Notes: a model not told the origin generated them from the letters alone. Positions 52,660-62,603 are shown, numbered from the stretch's first letter. The stretch: DNA of 64,000 nt from Bacillota bacterium (GCA_023411795.1 JAEYOK010000016.1:1-64000); one strand, 5' to 3'. Translations and numbers: made by a program.

Positions 52660-52791
52660 TGTTTTAAGAAGAATTAAATCACGCTCTAATTTATTAAAAT
52701 CGCATCATTCCTTGAATGTATTATTTTGACATTCATATCCAGACTGGATATAATTGAAATAAATGATTTTAATATATGGAGCGTGATTTTT

Positions 52792-54282
52792 ATGTTCTCC
52801 AATAATGCAATATGGCTGGCACAAAATGAAAACCCAGTTTATCTCCTACCTAAAATGGCCAACCGTCACGGCTTAATAGCAGGTGCCACCGGTACAGGCA
52901 AAACAGTGACTCTCAAAGTATTGGCAGAGTCATTCAGTGATATGGGCGTACCCGTTTTCCTTGCAGATATCAAGGGAGACCTTGCAAGTCTTGCTGAAAA
53001 AGGCGTTGATGATCCTAACATTCATGAAAGAATTGAAAAGCTTGGCATACAAGGTTTTGATTTTAATTCCTATCCTGTGAGGCTTTGGGACGTTTTTGGT
53101 GAAGGTGGGCATTATCTGCGTACAACAGTTTCAGAGATGGGTTCATTACTTTTATCAAGGCTTCTTTACCTGAATGATACTCAATCAGGAATTTTAAATA
53201 TTGTTTTCCGTATCGCCGATGAAAAAGGCTTGTTACTTTTAGACCTTAAGGATTTAAAAGAAATGCTCCGGTATGTTGGTGAAAATGCCAAGGAGCTCAC
53301 TTTAACATATGGTAATATTTCTCCCCAAAGCGTAGGAGCTATTATGAGAAGTCTTATTGCGCTGGAAGACCAGGGTGGCAATGAGTTTTTTGGGGAACCG
53401 GCTTTGGATATCAAGGACTGGATGCAAGCAGCTTCCGATGGACGCGGTTATATTAATATTCTACACAGTGTTCGTCTCTTTAGTTCACCGCTACTTTACT
53501 CAACATTTTTATTATGGATGCTTTCGGAACTCTTCGAGCTACTTCCTGAAGCAGGTGATTTGGAAAAACCAAAAATTGTCTTTTTCTTTGACGAAGCACA
53601 TCTGCTTTTTGATGATGCTCCTAGAATTCTCCTCCAAAAGATTGAACAAGTGGTACGCCTAATACGTTCAAAAGGTGTCGGCATATTCTTCATCACACAA
53701 AATCCCGCTGATCTTCCCCAGGATGTTCTGGGCCAATTGGGTAATAGAGTCCAACATGCTTTAAGAGCTTATACTCCATCGGAGCAGAAGAAAGTTAAGG
53801 CTGCTGCAGAGGCTTTCCGCCCAAATCCGAAATTTAATACCGAAGAAGTTATAACAAATCTTGCCACAGGTGAAGCCTTAGTTTCCTGCTTGGATTCTGA
53901 AGGTCGCCCCTCAATCGTCGAGAGAGCATTTATCCTTCCTCCTCAGAGCTTAATCGGCGCCTTGAACGAAATGACAAGAAGAGGAATTATAAACAACTCA
54001 CCTTTAGGGGACAAATATGATATTGCCATAGACCGGGAATCGGCTTATGAAATACTTCAGAAAAAGGCCCTTCAAGAACAAGAAAAAGAACAGCAGGAAA
54101 AAGAAAAGGAAGAAAAAGAGAAGGAGCAAAAGAAAAAAGAAAAAGAAAGCCGGCAGTCAACATCATCGGGAAGAAAAAAGACATCGTTGATTGAAAAGGC
54201 CGCTAGCTCGGCGGTTACAGCAATGGGCCGTGAATTGGGAAGATCAATATTCAGAGGTATATTAGGTACGTTTAAAAAGTAA
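52792..54282 (+). CDS. HerA-like ATPase (DUF853/YjgR type)
   Basis: A 496-aa P-loop protein of the HerA/FtsK clan. Walker A GATGTGKTVTLKVLAESF (about residues 32-49), a Walker B-like strand IVFFFDEAHLLFDDAP (about residue 264), and the sensor FFITQNPADLPQDVLGQLGN; the C-terminus holds a highly charged Glu/Lys/Gln run (about 430-460) and a helix. The ATG at 52792 follows TGGAGCG; a 22-residue upstream extension from 52726 is less likely. It precedes the SPFH-YdjG-TPM genes. Role in Escherichia coli YjgR is not established; a DNA- or protein-pumping motor is possible. Confidence 0.86.
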   Translation: MFSNNAIWLAQNENPVYLLPKMANRHGLIAGATGTGKTVTLKVLAESFSDMGVPVFLADIKGDLASLAEKGVDDPNIHERIEKLGIQGFDFNSYPVRLWDVFGEGGHYLRTTVSEMGSLLLSRLLYLNDTQSGILNIVFRIADEKGLLLLDLKDLKEMLRYVGENAKELTLTYGNISPQSVGAIMRSLIALEDQGGNEFFGEPALDIKDWMQAASDGRGYINILHSVRLFSSPLLYSTFLLWMLSELFELLPEAGDLEKPKIVFFFDEAHLLFDDAPRILLQKIEQVVRLIRSKGVGIFFITQNPADLPQDVLGQLGNRVQHALRAYTPSEQKKVKAAAEAFRPNPKFNTEEVITNLATGEALVSCLDSEGRPSIVERAFILPPQSLIGALNEMTRRGIINNSPLGDKYDIAIDRESAYEILQKKALQEQEKEQQEKEKEEKEKEQKKKEKESRQSTSSGRKKTSLIEKAASSAVTAMGRELGRSIFRGILGTFKK

Positions 54283-54374
54283 ATGAAATGGTATTATTAT
54301 AGTAGTAAAATATGTGCTGAAATAAAGTCATATATTATTAAGGTTAATATGGTGTAATTGAAAGGAGTTTTATT

Positions 54375-55700
54375 ATGGGACTTATTAAAGCTGCGATTGG
54401 TGCTGCCGGTGGGGTTCTTGCCGACCAATGGAAGGAGTTTTTCTATTGTGAAGCACTCCCAAAAGAAGTGTTGGTAGCAAAAGGTCAAAAACGTATTTCA
54501 GGAAGATCTTCTAACACCAAGGGTACTGATAACATCATTTCAAACGGCTCCGGTATTGCCGTTGCAGATGGTCAATGTATGATCATAGTTGATCAGGGTA
54601 AAATCGTTGAATTCTGTGCCTTACCTGGTGAGTTTACATACGATTCATCATCAGAGCCAAGCATTTTTACCGGAAATCTTAAAGAGAGCATAATTGAGAC
54701 TTTTAAAGCAATAGGCAAACGTTTCACTTATGGCGGTGATCCCGGAAAAGATCAACGAATTTATTATTTCAACACCAAAGAAATCATCGATAACAAATTT
54801 GGCACACCAAACCCGATTCCCTTCCGTGTAGTTGACCGAAACATAAACCTTGATATTGACGTATCGGTTCGTTGTTCCGGCATATACTCCTACAAAATTA
54901 CAGACCCAATTCTGTTCTACACTAACGTGTGTGGAAATATAAGTTCCGACTACACCCGGGATGAAATTGATAGTCAACTGAAGACTGAATTTGTTTCGGC
55001 ACTTCAACCTGCATTTGCTAAAATTTCCGATCTTCAGATTCGTCCAAGCTCATTACCGGCTCATGCTGAAGAGCTTGCCGAGGCAATGAACGAAGCTTTA
55101 ACAAAGAAATGGGTGGACTTAAGGGGTATTTCCATTGTTTCTATAGCCCTTAATCCTATCACCCTTCCTGAAGAAGACGCCGAGTTGATAAAACAAGCAC
55201 AACGCAATGCTATCTTGCGTGATCCTACCATGGCTGCGGCAACACTGGTGGGTGCACAAGCCGACTCCATGAAAACAGCGGCTTCCAATCCAAACGGCTC
55301 CATGATGGGCTTTATGGGTATGGGTATGGCTCAGCAAGCAGGTGGAATGAACGCGCAAAATCTGTTTGCTATGGGAAACCAGCAAGCACAACCACAACAG
55401 CAAAATTCTCAGGCGCAAGTAGGCTCCTCTAGTCTGTGGACTTGTGCGTGCGGTACCCAAAACTCAGGAAAATTCTGTACCAACTGCGCTAAACCTAAAC
55501 CAACAGCACCCTCACAGTGGACTTGCTCCTGTGGTACATCAAATACAGGTAAATTCTGCCACAACTGTGGAAAATCTACGCCTTCTGTTTCATCGAAATA
55601 TCGCTGCAATAAATGTGGCTGGGAACCTAAGGACCCCTCACAGCCACCCAAGTTCTGCCCTGAGTGCGGAGATTTATTTGATGAGAACGACAAGCAATAG
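54375..55700 (+). CDS. SPFH-domain protein with three zinc ribbons (YdjI-like)
   Basis: A 441-aa protein. The N-terminal region (about 25-320) is an SPFH/virion-core-like domain: WKEFFYCEALPKEVLVAKGQ, and GISIVSIALNPITLPEEDAE. After a Met/Gly/Gln-rich linker (about 305-355) come three zinc-ribbon units: WTCACGTQ...FCTNC, WTCSCGTS...FCHNC, and YRCNKCGW...FCPECG. Bacillus YdjI joins a membrane-stress complex. AAAGGAG lies ahead of the ATG. First gene of a three-gene unit with ydjG- and ydjH-like genes. Confidence 0.86.
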   Translation: MGLIKAAIGAAGGVLADQWKEFFYCEALPKEVLVAKGQKRISGRSSNTKGTDNIISNGSGIAVADGQCMIIVDQGKIVEFCALPGEFTYDSSSEPSIFTGNLKESIIETFKAIGKRFTYGGDPGKDQRIYYFNTKEIIDNKFGTPNPIPFRVVDRNINLDIDVSVRCSGIYSYKITDPILFYTNVCGNISSDYTRDEIDSQLKTEFVSALQPAFAKISDLQIRPSSLPAHAEELAEAMNEALTKKWVDLRGISIVSIALNPITLPEEDAELIKQAQRNAILRDPTMAAATLVGAQADSMKTAASNPNGSMMGFMGMGMAQQAGGMNAQNLFAMGNQQAQPQQQNSQAQVGSSSLWTCACGTQNSGKFCTNCAKPKPTAPSQWTCSCGTSNTGKFCHNCGKSTPSVSSKYRCNKCGWEPKDPSQPPKFCPECGDLFDENDKQ

Positions 55701-55752
55701 AACGCTTTAGGATATCGGAGATTAAAAATCCATTATGATTGGAGGTTAGGTT

Positions 55753-56838
55753 GTGCCCGAATTACTTGAATACAAATGCCCTGCCTGTGGCGGAGCCATT
55801 AAATTTGATAGTGGCCTTCAGAAGATGAAATGCCCATTCTGTGATACAGAATTTGAAATGGATACCCTAAAAGAGTTCGATGAAGGTCTAAAATTAGATC
55901 AACCTGACGATATGGCTTGGGAAACCCAGGCAGGAAGTCAATGGGAAGAAGGCGAAACCTCAAGTATCAATGCTTATGTCTGTAAGTCCTGTGGTGGAGA
56001 GATTGTCGCTGATGCGAATACAGCCGCCACAAGCTGCCCTTTTTGTAATAATCCCGTAGTCATGATGGGCCAACTTTCCGGTCTATTACGCCCGGATTAT
56101 GTGATTCCGTTTAAATTGGACAAAAAGGCTGCTAAAGAAGGTCTTATGAAACATTTACAAGGTAAGCGGCTCCTTCCGAAAATTTTTAAGGATCAAAATC
56201 GCATAGAAGAAATAAAAGGGGTTTATGTTCCCTTTTGGCTGTTTAATGCTGATGCTGATGCCAACATTCGATACAGAGCAACAAGAATCCGCACGTGGAG
56301 CGATAGCAACTACCGTTATACTGAAACCAGCTTTTACTCTATTTGGCGTGCGGGCAGTCTGAGATTTGAACGTGTTCCTGTGGATGGTTCTACAAAAATG
56401 GCCGATGATTTGATGGAATCAATTGAGCCATATAACTTTGCCGATGCTGTAGATTTCCAAACTGCATATCTTGCAGGTTATCTTGCCGACAAATATGACG
56501 TTTTGGCAGATGAAAGTATTGAAAGAGCAAATAATCGAATCAAACACAGTACCGAACAAATCTTTGCGTCTACTGTTAACGGTTATGCAACAGTAGTGCC
56601 GGAAAACACCAACATACGTTTACAAAACGGCTCAGCAAAATATGCTCTCTACCCGGTCTGGTTACTTAACACTGCCTGGAATGGCAATAACTATACCTTT
56701 GCCATGAACGGTCAAACCGGTAAATTTGTTGGTGACTTACCTATGGATAAGGCTGCGTACTGGAAATGGTTCGGTGGCCTAACCGCTGTCTTTGGCGCAA
56801 TTACATATCTAGTTGCATTCTTTCTAAATTTGTTATAG
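55753..56838 (+). CDS. YdjG-like protein with TFIIB-type zinc ribbons and C-terminal membrane helix
   Basis: A 361-aa protein. Two zinc ribbons at the N-terminus (YKCPACGG...MKCPFCDTEFEMD at about 7-37, and YVCKSCGG...TSCPFCNN at about 75-100) precede a beta-rich domain (YVIPFKLDKKAAKEGLMKHL, VYVPFWLFNADADANIRYRA) and a final membrane helix (about 335-360). In Bacillus YdjG and YdjH form a membrane base that recruits the SPFH protein. It starts with GTG at 55753, GGAGG eight bases upstream; 14 bases before the TPM gene. Older 'DNA helicase/primosomal' names for this family are not supported by any motif here. Confidence 0.85.
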   Translation: MPELLEYKCPACGGAIKFDSGLQKMKCPFCDTEFEMDTLKEFDEGLKLDQPDDMAWETQAGSQWEEGETSSINAYVCKSCGGEIVADANTAATSCPFCNNPVVMMGQLSGLLRPDYVIPFKLDKKAAKEGLMKHLQGKRLLPKIFKDQNRIEEIKGVYVPFWLFNADADANIRYRATRIRTWSDSNYRYTETSFYSIWRAGSLRFERVPVDGSTKMADDLMESIEPYNFADAVDFQTAYLAGYLADKYDVLADESIERANNRIKHSTEQIFASTVNGYATVVPENTNIRLQNGSAKYALYPVWLLNTAWNGNNYTFAMNGQTGKFVGDLPMDKAAYWKWFGGLTAVFGAITYLVAFFLNLL

Positions 56839-56851
56839 GGGAGGCGAAAAT

Positions 56852-57628
56852 ATGAAGAAAAGAAATCTATTAGTTATATTAACCCTTATCTTCTGTGTCG
56901 CTTCACTTGTGACAGGGTTTGCTTATAGTGACAGAGAACTTCCGCTTTTAGTAGATGATGCTGATCTTCTGACTAATAGCGAAGAAGAGTATCTGGATGC
57001 AAAGCTTGAAAGAATCAGCGAAGAACAAGAGTGTGAGGTTGCCATAGTTACGGTATACTCCCTTAACGGCAAAACCGCCACCGAGTACGCCGACGACTTT
57101 TTCGATTATAACGGCTATGGATACGGTGATAATGACGACGGTATTCTACTACTTGTCAGCATGGAAGATCGAGACGTAGCTATTTCAACATACGGTTTTG
57201 CAATAGAAGCTTTTACCGATGCAAAACAAGATTATATGTATGATGAATTTTTACCGTATTTGAGCGATGGAGATTATAAGGAAGCATTTTCGACCTTTGC
57301 AGATCTTTGTGATGAAATAATTACACGGGCAAGGGCCGGTACACCAATCTTCTCCGGTAGGCGTTTACTTGTTTCTCTCGGGGTAGGTGTGGTATTTGCC
57401 TTCATTATAACCGCAATTATGAAGGGCAAGCTTAAGAGCGTCCGTTATCAGCCCGCTGCAAATAGCTATGTCCAGCAGAACAGTCTTAATATAAGCTTAA
57501 GTAAAGACCTTTTCCTATATAGAAAAGTTGATAGGCGAGAAATACCAAAAAGCGATGGTTCGGGTGGATCAAGTACCCATAGATCCTCTTCTGGACGCTC
57601 CCACGGTGGTTCAAGCCGAAAATTTTAA
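56852..57628 (+). CDS. TPM-domain membrane protein (YdjH-like)
   Basis: A 258-aa exported protein. Signal peptide (about 1-24), TPM_phosphatase-type domain (about 30-155: LLVDDADLLTNSEEEYLDAK, GDNDDGILLLVSMEDRDVAI, Asp-rich), a transmembrane helix (about 170-190), and a C-terminal Ser/Gly/His-rich tail (HRSSSGRSHGGSSRKF). In Bacillus the counterpart YdjH anchors the SPFH/PspA stress complex. GGGGAGGC lies ahead of the ATG. It ends 25 bases before the perfect palindrome at 57654. Confidence 0.86.
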   Translation: MKKRNLLVILTLIFCVASLVTGFAYSDRELPLLVDDADLLTNSEEEYLDAKLERISEEQECEVAIVTVYSLNGKTATEYADDFFDYNGYGYGDNDDGILLLVSMEDRDVAISTYGFAIEAFTDAKQDYMYDEFLPYLSDGDYKEAFSTFADLCDEIITRARAGTPIFSGRRLLVSLGVGVVFAFIITAIMKGKLKSVRYQPAANSYVQQNSLNISLSKDLFLYRKVDRREIPKSDGSGGSSTHRSSSGRSHGGSSRKF

Positions 57629-57653
57629 CATATTGACTGACTCATACATACAG

Positions 57654-57714
57654 CACAAGGGGACGGTTCATGTGTGTTCTTTTCAACAGAACACACATGA
57701 ACCGTCCCCTTGTG
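57654..57714. repeat. Perfect 27-bp palindromic element with GGGGACGGT core (REP-like)
   Basis: Bases 57654-57680 and 57688-57714 are exact reverse complements around the 7-base loop TTTCAAC. Each arm contains CACAAGGGGACGGTTC. It separates convergent genes and could act as a bidirectional terminator, but the exact symmetry and the shared core with 48075-48118 look like a dispersed REP element, perhaps mobilised in trans. Confidence 0.85.
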
Positions 57715-57721
57715 TTCTATT

Positions 57722-58396
57722 CTATGATCTTATCAGTTCATTTATTTCATTGTTTCTTATTACATCTGCAAGTTCTTGGGAATTGCTTATAATTTCGGAT
57801 AAAATTATTCCGCCTCGGGCAAGATCACCCGTCTGATGAAAATCAGATCCGGATAGCATAAGAAGCTGATTTTTCAGTGCAAACTCATAAGCCATGTGAT
57901 TATTTGAATCGTGTCGTGGATTTCCGTTATATACTTCAATACCATCAACTAATTGGGGAGGTGCGGGAATCATTTTGGCTCTGAATGGATGAGCCTGATA
58001 TATCAAGATATCTTTTGCTTTGGCAAAAGCTCTGAACTCTTTTAAGCTAAACTTATAGAGCTCTTTATTATCTCTCAGAAAATCTTCGTCAATACCATAA
58101 ACAAGATAATCATTGGCATTTTCAAGAAATCTTATCTCCATGCCGAGTATTACCTGCAATCCCAGCAATCTTCCAACTTTTAAGGCGGTTTTATAGCCTT
58201 CGAGGTAGCAGTCTATCTTCTCATTCCAGCTAAGATCCCCTAAATCATTAAAATAGGAATCATAATAGTGATCGGTTATGACAATACCATCGTATCCAGC
58301 ATTCTTATACAATTTTACTGTTTCTTCGGCAGAGACTTTACCACAACGGCTAACCTCGCAAGTGTGTACATGTGTGTCGTATTTATATGTTGTCAT
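57722..58396 (-). CDS. PHP-domain phosphoesterase
   Basis: A 224-aa cytosolic PHP protein. Metal-ligand motifs in order: YDTHVHTCEVSRCGKVSAEE, DGIVITDHYYDSYF, VILGMEIRFLENANDYLVYG, LIYQAHPFRA, and SGSDFHQTGDLARGG. This is the short bacterial type, distinct from the HisK-like copy at 21258-22088 and the one at 10182-10886. The gap upstream (58397-58540) holds a small stem CTTCTGA/TCAGAAG (58410-58429) but no gene. Substrate unknown. Confidence 0.84.
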   Translation of the reverse strand: MTTYKYDTHVHTCEVSRCGKVSAEETVKLYKNAGYDGIVITDHYYDSYFNDLGDLSWNEKIDCYLEGYKTALKVGRLLGLQVILGMEIRFLENANDYLVYGIDEDFLRDNKELYKFSLKEFRAFAKAKDILIYQAHPFRAKMIPAPPQLVDGIEVYNGNPRHDSNNHMAYEFALKNQLLMLSGSDFHQTGDLARGGIILSEIISNSQELADVIRNNEINELIRS

Positions 58397-58540
58397 ATTG
58401 ATTGATGTCCTTCTGACTGCATTCAGAAGCTCCTATGTGTTTTATTTCTAAAAATAGATTATAGCACATGAAGCAACTAATGTCCCTCCTCTTTTATGCC
58501 CTGCACAATATTTTCTTTATTGTAAAATAGGAGGCTGCCC

Positions 58541-60745
58541 CTATCCAATAGCTTCCATCTCCCAATTGCTTTGACTGATTTTAAATCTGACTTTTTTATT
58601 CCGTATTACTAGTATAAAGATAAGTTCACTCCACTTTCCCGGCAGATGGGGATTGATGCTTATAACTTCTTTATCAAAGGCTAGACCTGCAAAGCCATGT
58701 ATTATAGCTTGCCATGTAACTCCTAATGATGCTATGTGCAACCCCTCACTGCCTGTATTATTCATTACATTATTTAGATCAAGATACAAACTTTTCTCCA
58801 AATAATCAAAGGCTTTCGATATATCATTGATCTGGGCTCCAAGGAGTGCATGTGTTCCAAAGCTTAATGTGGAATCATGAAGAGTGAGCGGTTCATAGAA
58901 ATGCCATGCCGCTTTCTTTTGCTCTTCGGTAAAGTTATTTGGAAACATGGTCATTAAAAGAATAATATCGGCTTGCTTTAATACACGATACCTTTGAAGC
59001 CTATCAAAGCTTATCTTATTGTAAAGAGGAGTGTTATCCTTTTTAGACTTGGATACCTCCAGAGGTTCTAAAAGCATGAAAGTATCGTCTTGTATATATA
59101 ATTTTTTCTTATCATCATAATTCAGGGATGTTTTATTGATAATATCATCCCATTTGTTAATTTCATTATCATCAAAATTAATTTTTTTAAATAAGTCCGC
59201 GAGTTTTTGTGGGCATGCATTCTTCATGTACTCTATAGCTTCTTTTGCTAGCTGAAGATTGCTTAATGCTAAATAAATCGTATAAGTGTTATTGTTGGAA
59301 ACACCACAATATTCATCAGGTCCCTTGGTAAATAGAAGGTTATAACGATTAGCCCTTGAATCGTAAGAAAAACGGCTGGCCCAGAATCGTGATGTTTCAA
59401 TATATACCTCAGTTGCGTAATCGGTCAAAAACTCCTGATCTCCGGTTACCTTGATGTAATAATTGAATGCATAAGCTATATCACATGAAATGTGGATTTC
59501 ACAAGCCCCCGTATCCCAGCTCTCGCATTGTTCACTACCATCATAGGAGGTCATCCAGGGGAATCGGGCTCCTTCCGTACCCATTTTTCTGGAGTGCTCC
59601 TTTGCTGCATTCAGCGTATTATACCGGTATGTTAGAAGGTTTCTGGCTGCAAGGGGATCAGTATAAATAAAGAAAGGGAGTATGAAGATTTCGGTATCCC
59701 AGAAGTAGCATCCTTTGTATCTCTGGTGTGTCAAACCTCTTGCACCTATACTAACGTGGTCATCTGCCCTCGAATTGTTGCTAATTAACTGAAATATATT
59801 ATATCTTATGGCACACTGAGCTTTATGATCTCCCCTTATTACAATGTCCGAGGTTTCCCAGCGAGTTTCCCATTCCTCACGGTTTTCATTAAGAAGCTCA
59901 GTAAAACCCTTTCCCCAGCATTCTTCAGTTTTTTTAACCGCGGAATCCTTTACTTTAGAATATTCAACATCTCTTCCGGTGTACACGCCGACATATTTTT
60001 CAATATAATAAGTAACACCTTGGTCCACATTAAAAGTGTCTGTTATAGATATACCTTTTTGGCAGTCAGTGAAATTGCTCTTCTTCTCAGTAATATTGGG
60101 AGAATATTTAATTGCAAAAGCTTCAGCTATTACTATCCCAATCGATTTTGTCTCTAACTCAACCAATCCACCCTTGTCGATAAACCTTTTTGAGAGAATG
60201 TTCGTATATTGCCTATTCTCAGAATTCTTTTTCATCTGGTCATCATTTATGGGCAGATTACAACTAGTGGTATCAATGGATGAAATACAGGTAACCGAGC
60301 CTGAAAAATTAATAGGCGTTATCTCCAGTCTGATTGCCGCCACATGGACATCTTTTAGACTGAAGAAGCGCATGAATTTAACATGCATTATCTTACCGTT
60401 CTGTTGCATTTTATATTCTCTTGTAAAAACACCGTCGGAGAAGCTAAGGCTTTGACTAAAGTCGGATATGGCAAATTCTTTTTCGTTTTGGTCGGAACTC
60501 CCAAAAAATATGCATAACTTCAGAAAATCAGGAGTATTGACGATATCAGTTATTCCCTCCTTATAAAGATCAAATATTCCAGACATATATATACCTTTTT
60601 GGTGAGGCCTTAGGCTTAAATCCTCACAAGCATATCCACGAGAACCCATGTAACCGTTACCATGATAAAACAGACTCTCAAGATAATCGCTGGTTTCCGG
60701 GCAGCTTGTGCTGATATTGAAATCATTGAACTGTATTTGATCCAT
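58541..60745 (-). CDS. GH65-family glycoside phosphorylase or hydrolase
   Basis: A 734-aa enzyme with the GH65 layout: N-terminal beta-sandwich (about 1-270), linker, (alpha/alpha)6 barrel (about 330-650) and a small C-terminal beta domain. Motifs: RYKGCYFWDTEIFILPFFIY, GARFPWMTSYDGSEQCESWD, the acid-catalyst Glu in TKGPDEYCGVSNNN (about residue 476), and STLSFGTHALLGAQIND. Family members phosphorolyse maltose, trehalose, kojibiose or nigerose; the bond acted on is not decided by sequence. GGAGG lies ahead of the ATG. Last gene of a unit with the MGH1-like glycosidase. Confidence 0.9.
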   Translation of the reverse strand: MDQIQFNDFNISTSCPETSDYLESLFYHGNGYMGSRGYACEDLSLRPHQKGIYMSGIFDLYKEGITDIVNTPDFLKLCIFFGSSDQNEKEFAISDFSQSLSFSDGVFTREYKMQQNGKIMHVKFMRFFSLKDVHVAAIRLEITPINFSGSVTCISSIDTTSCNLPINDDQMKKNSENRQYTNILSKRFIDKGGLVELETKSIGIVIAEAFAIKYSPNITEKKSNFTDCQKGISITDTFNVDQGVTYYIEKYVGVYTGRDVEYSKVKDSAVKKTEECWGKGFTELLNENREEWETRWETSDIVIRGDHKAQCAIRYNIFQLISNNSRADDHVSIGARGLTHQRYKGCYFWDTEIFILPFFIYTDPLAARNLLTYRYNTLNAAKEHSRKMGTEGARFPWMTSYDGSEQCESWDTGACEIHISCDIAYAFNYYIKVTGDQEFLTDYATEVYIETSRFWASRFSYDSRANRYNLLFTKGPDEYCGVSNNNTYTIYLALSNLQLAKEAIEYMKNACPQKLADLFKKINFDDNEINKWDDIINKTSLNYDDKKKLYIQDDTFMLLEPLEVSKSKKDNTPLYNKISFDRLQRYRVLKQADIILLMTMFPNNFTEEQKKAAWHFYEPLTLHDSTLSFGTHALLGAQINDISKAFDYLEKSLYLDLNNVMNNTGSEGLHIASLGVTWQAIIHGFAGLAFDKEVISINPHLPGKWSELIFILVIRNKKVRFKISQSNWEMEAIG

Positions 60746-60781
60746 AAAAAACCTCCATTATATACCCGACTAATATTTCAA

Positions 60782-62578
60782 TTATTCCAAAGTGGCACGT
60801 ATTGCATAAGTCAGAAAGCCGGCACAAGTTGCAAAAGCGGCTCCTGTTACGCATTCACCTGTATTTTCGTCTATGCTCTCACAAGCAATGAGATTATCCA
60901 TTTTAAGTCGCTTAAGTATGTCAATACAGCGCTCGGTTCTACCGTATAACAAACTGTTTGCAATACTTAATACCCACGGGTGAGGTGCGTGGGGGCAACC
61001 GGTTTCGGGAAAGTTAAATCCTGCAAAGGAGTAGGGATAGTTCTTGTCTCTGATAAGCTCCACAGTATTTAAAAAAACTTCATCCGAACTATCGCAAAAA
61101 CCAAGATACGATAGTAATTGTAGACTTCCTGGAGGTTCGTCATAAACATCATATTCTCCTTTCAGATCCACTGACCAACCATAGATTCTCTTACCGTTAT
61201 GGACCTTGATACAGTGTGTCTCAATAGCTTCACGAACATTTTCCGATAATTCTTTAAGAACAGACAATTCTGAAGGAGAAAAAATACCTCTATAAAGCTC
61301 AATGATATGATTAAATGAACACCAAACAAGAACATTGTCATATGTAATGTATTTATATACATGCATATCATCGGTAGGCTGAAGGAATGTTTCATATAAG
61401 TCAATCCCGGGGTTCTTCTTAGATTCAAGAATTTTTAAAATTCTACGGACACCTTTTATAACATAGGGCTCTATAAGATATGCTTTATCACCGCTCACTT
61501 TAACATAATTGTAAAGGGCAATAATTGGGGCACAGAGTTCATCCAACTCAAATCCTGGCTCCAATACGGTTCCGTCAATATAGCGCGAATGAATTCCAAC
61601 ATTTCTTATTTGACGTGTAAATACATAATCCAGCATATCCCTTGCATATTCAGTATCGGCCTGCAATATGGAAGGAAAACTCCACAGAAGACTGTCTCTG
61701 TCCCAATATGCGGCACTTACATAATATCTTGGGCTTCTAGATGTCACCAGGACCAGTTCCTCGGTATCTATGGTTATTCCAGAAGCAAAGAAGAAATTAA
61801 AGAAAAGGTTTATATGATAAAGCTCGTTTATTTCCTTGTCTTTAAAATGATGACTCCGTTTTTTAAGCCAATCCAGAGTATTATTATAAAGGTACCGGAA
61901 ACCCTGACGAAGCATTTCCTTTGCAGATGTGGTTGAGGCTACTTCTTCAAAGCCGAGACCCCAGTAAAAATCTATGCATTCTTCAGCTCCCGCAGAAAGT
62001 GCAATTTTGCATGTGATCCGGTAATATACATCCATGTTATCAGTATTATAAACAGTTTCGCAGGTATGAGAAGTCATCGGAGCGAATGAAAAATACGAAA
62101 CACCATTCCTTAAGTCAAAAACCACATTGTCATTCCAGTTGCTTTTATAAGCATATTTCTGTGTATCAATGACCTTGTCCTCATTGATACAATGATATGT
62201 CTCCCCCCAGCAACCGGATAAACCAAGCTCAAGGGTCTGCTCCGTATTTGAGGTATTTTTAACTTCTAGCCTGTAAATAAAACCTCGTTCTCCGACTGGT
62301 GTAAGAATAATGCCTTTTATATCAAATTGTGCAGCTTTCGCAAAATAAACAGGTATCCAATAGTTTTCACGGTGCCAGCTCACGATTTCAAAAGGGATAA
62401 TCATTCCATTTTGCGAAAAGAACGGTTTAATAAGTGGTGTGCTTTCCTTTCCGCGAACATCAATAAGCCCTTTAAAACCCATATGCAAGAAAGTAAAGTC
62501 GTGAATGGCTCCGTCATTTATACTTAACTTTGGAATAGAAATTCTTTCGTTACCTGTTGGAATATATTGTTGGCTCAT
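60782..62578 (-). CDS. MGH1-like (alpha/alpha)6 glycosidase
   Basis: A 598-aa protein with an N-terminal beta-sandwich (about 1-220) and a C-terminal (alpha/alpha)6 barrel. The barrel shows AAYWDRDSLLWSFPSILQAD, GTVLEPGFELDELCAPIIAL, LYETFLQPTDDMHV and YPYSFAGFNFPETGCPHAPH, resembling mannosylglycerate/amylo-alpha-1,6-glucosidase-type (MGH1-like) enzymes. AGGAAG seven bases ahead of the ATG at 62578 decides the start. Divergent from the LacI gene, it precedes the GH65 gene by 36 bases. Exact substrate unknown; with GH65 it would degrade an alpha-linked oligosaccharide. Confidence 0.8.
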   Translation of the reverse strand: MSQQYIPTGNERISIPKLSINDGAIHDFTFLHMGFKGLIDVRGKESTPLIKPFFSQNGMIIPFEIVSWHRENYWIPVYFAKAAQFDIKGIILTPVGERGFIYRLEVKNTSNTEQTLELGLSGCWGETYHCINEDKVIDTQKYAYKSNWNDNVVFDLRNGVSYFSFAPMTSHTCETVYNTDNMDVYYRITCKIALSAGAEECIDFYWGLGFEEVASTTSAKEMLRQGFRYLYNNTLDWLKKRSHHFKDKEINELYHINLFFNFFFASGITIDTEELVLVTSRSPRYYVSAAYWDRDSLLWSFPSILQADTEYARDMLDYVFTRQIRNVGIHSRYIDGTVLEPGFELDELCAPIIALYNYVKVSGDKAYLIEPYVIKGVRRILKILESKKNPGIDLYETFLQPTDDMHVYKYITYDNVLVWCSFNHIIELYRGIFSPSELSVLKELSENVREAIETHCIKVHNGKRIYGWSVDLKGEYDVYDEPPGSLQLLSYLGFCDSSDEVFLNTVELIRDKNYPYSFAGFNFPETGCPHAPHPWVLSIANSLLYGRTERCIDILKRLKMDNLIACESIDENTGECVTGAAFATCAGFLTYAIRATLE

Positions 62579-62603
62579 AACAACTCTTCCTTTCACTTTA
62601 TAC

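Noticed and set aside
55061..55693. Minus-strand open frames opposite the SPFH-zinc-ribbon gene
   Set aside because: Shadow frames caused by the repeated zinc-ribbon codons; no independent evidence.
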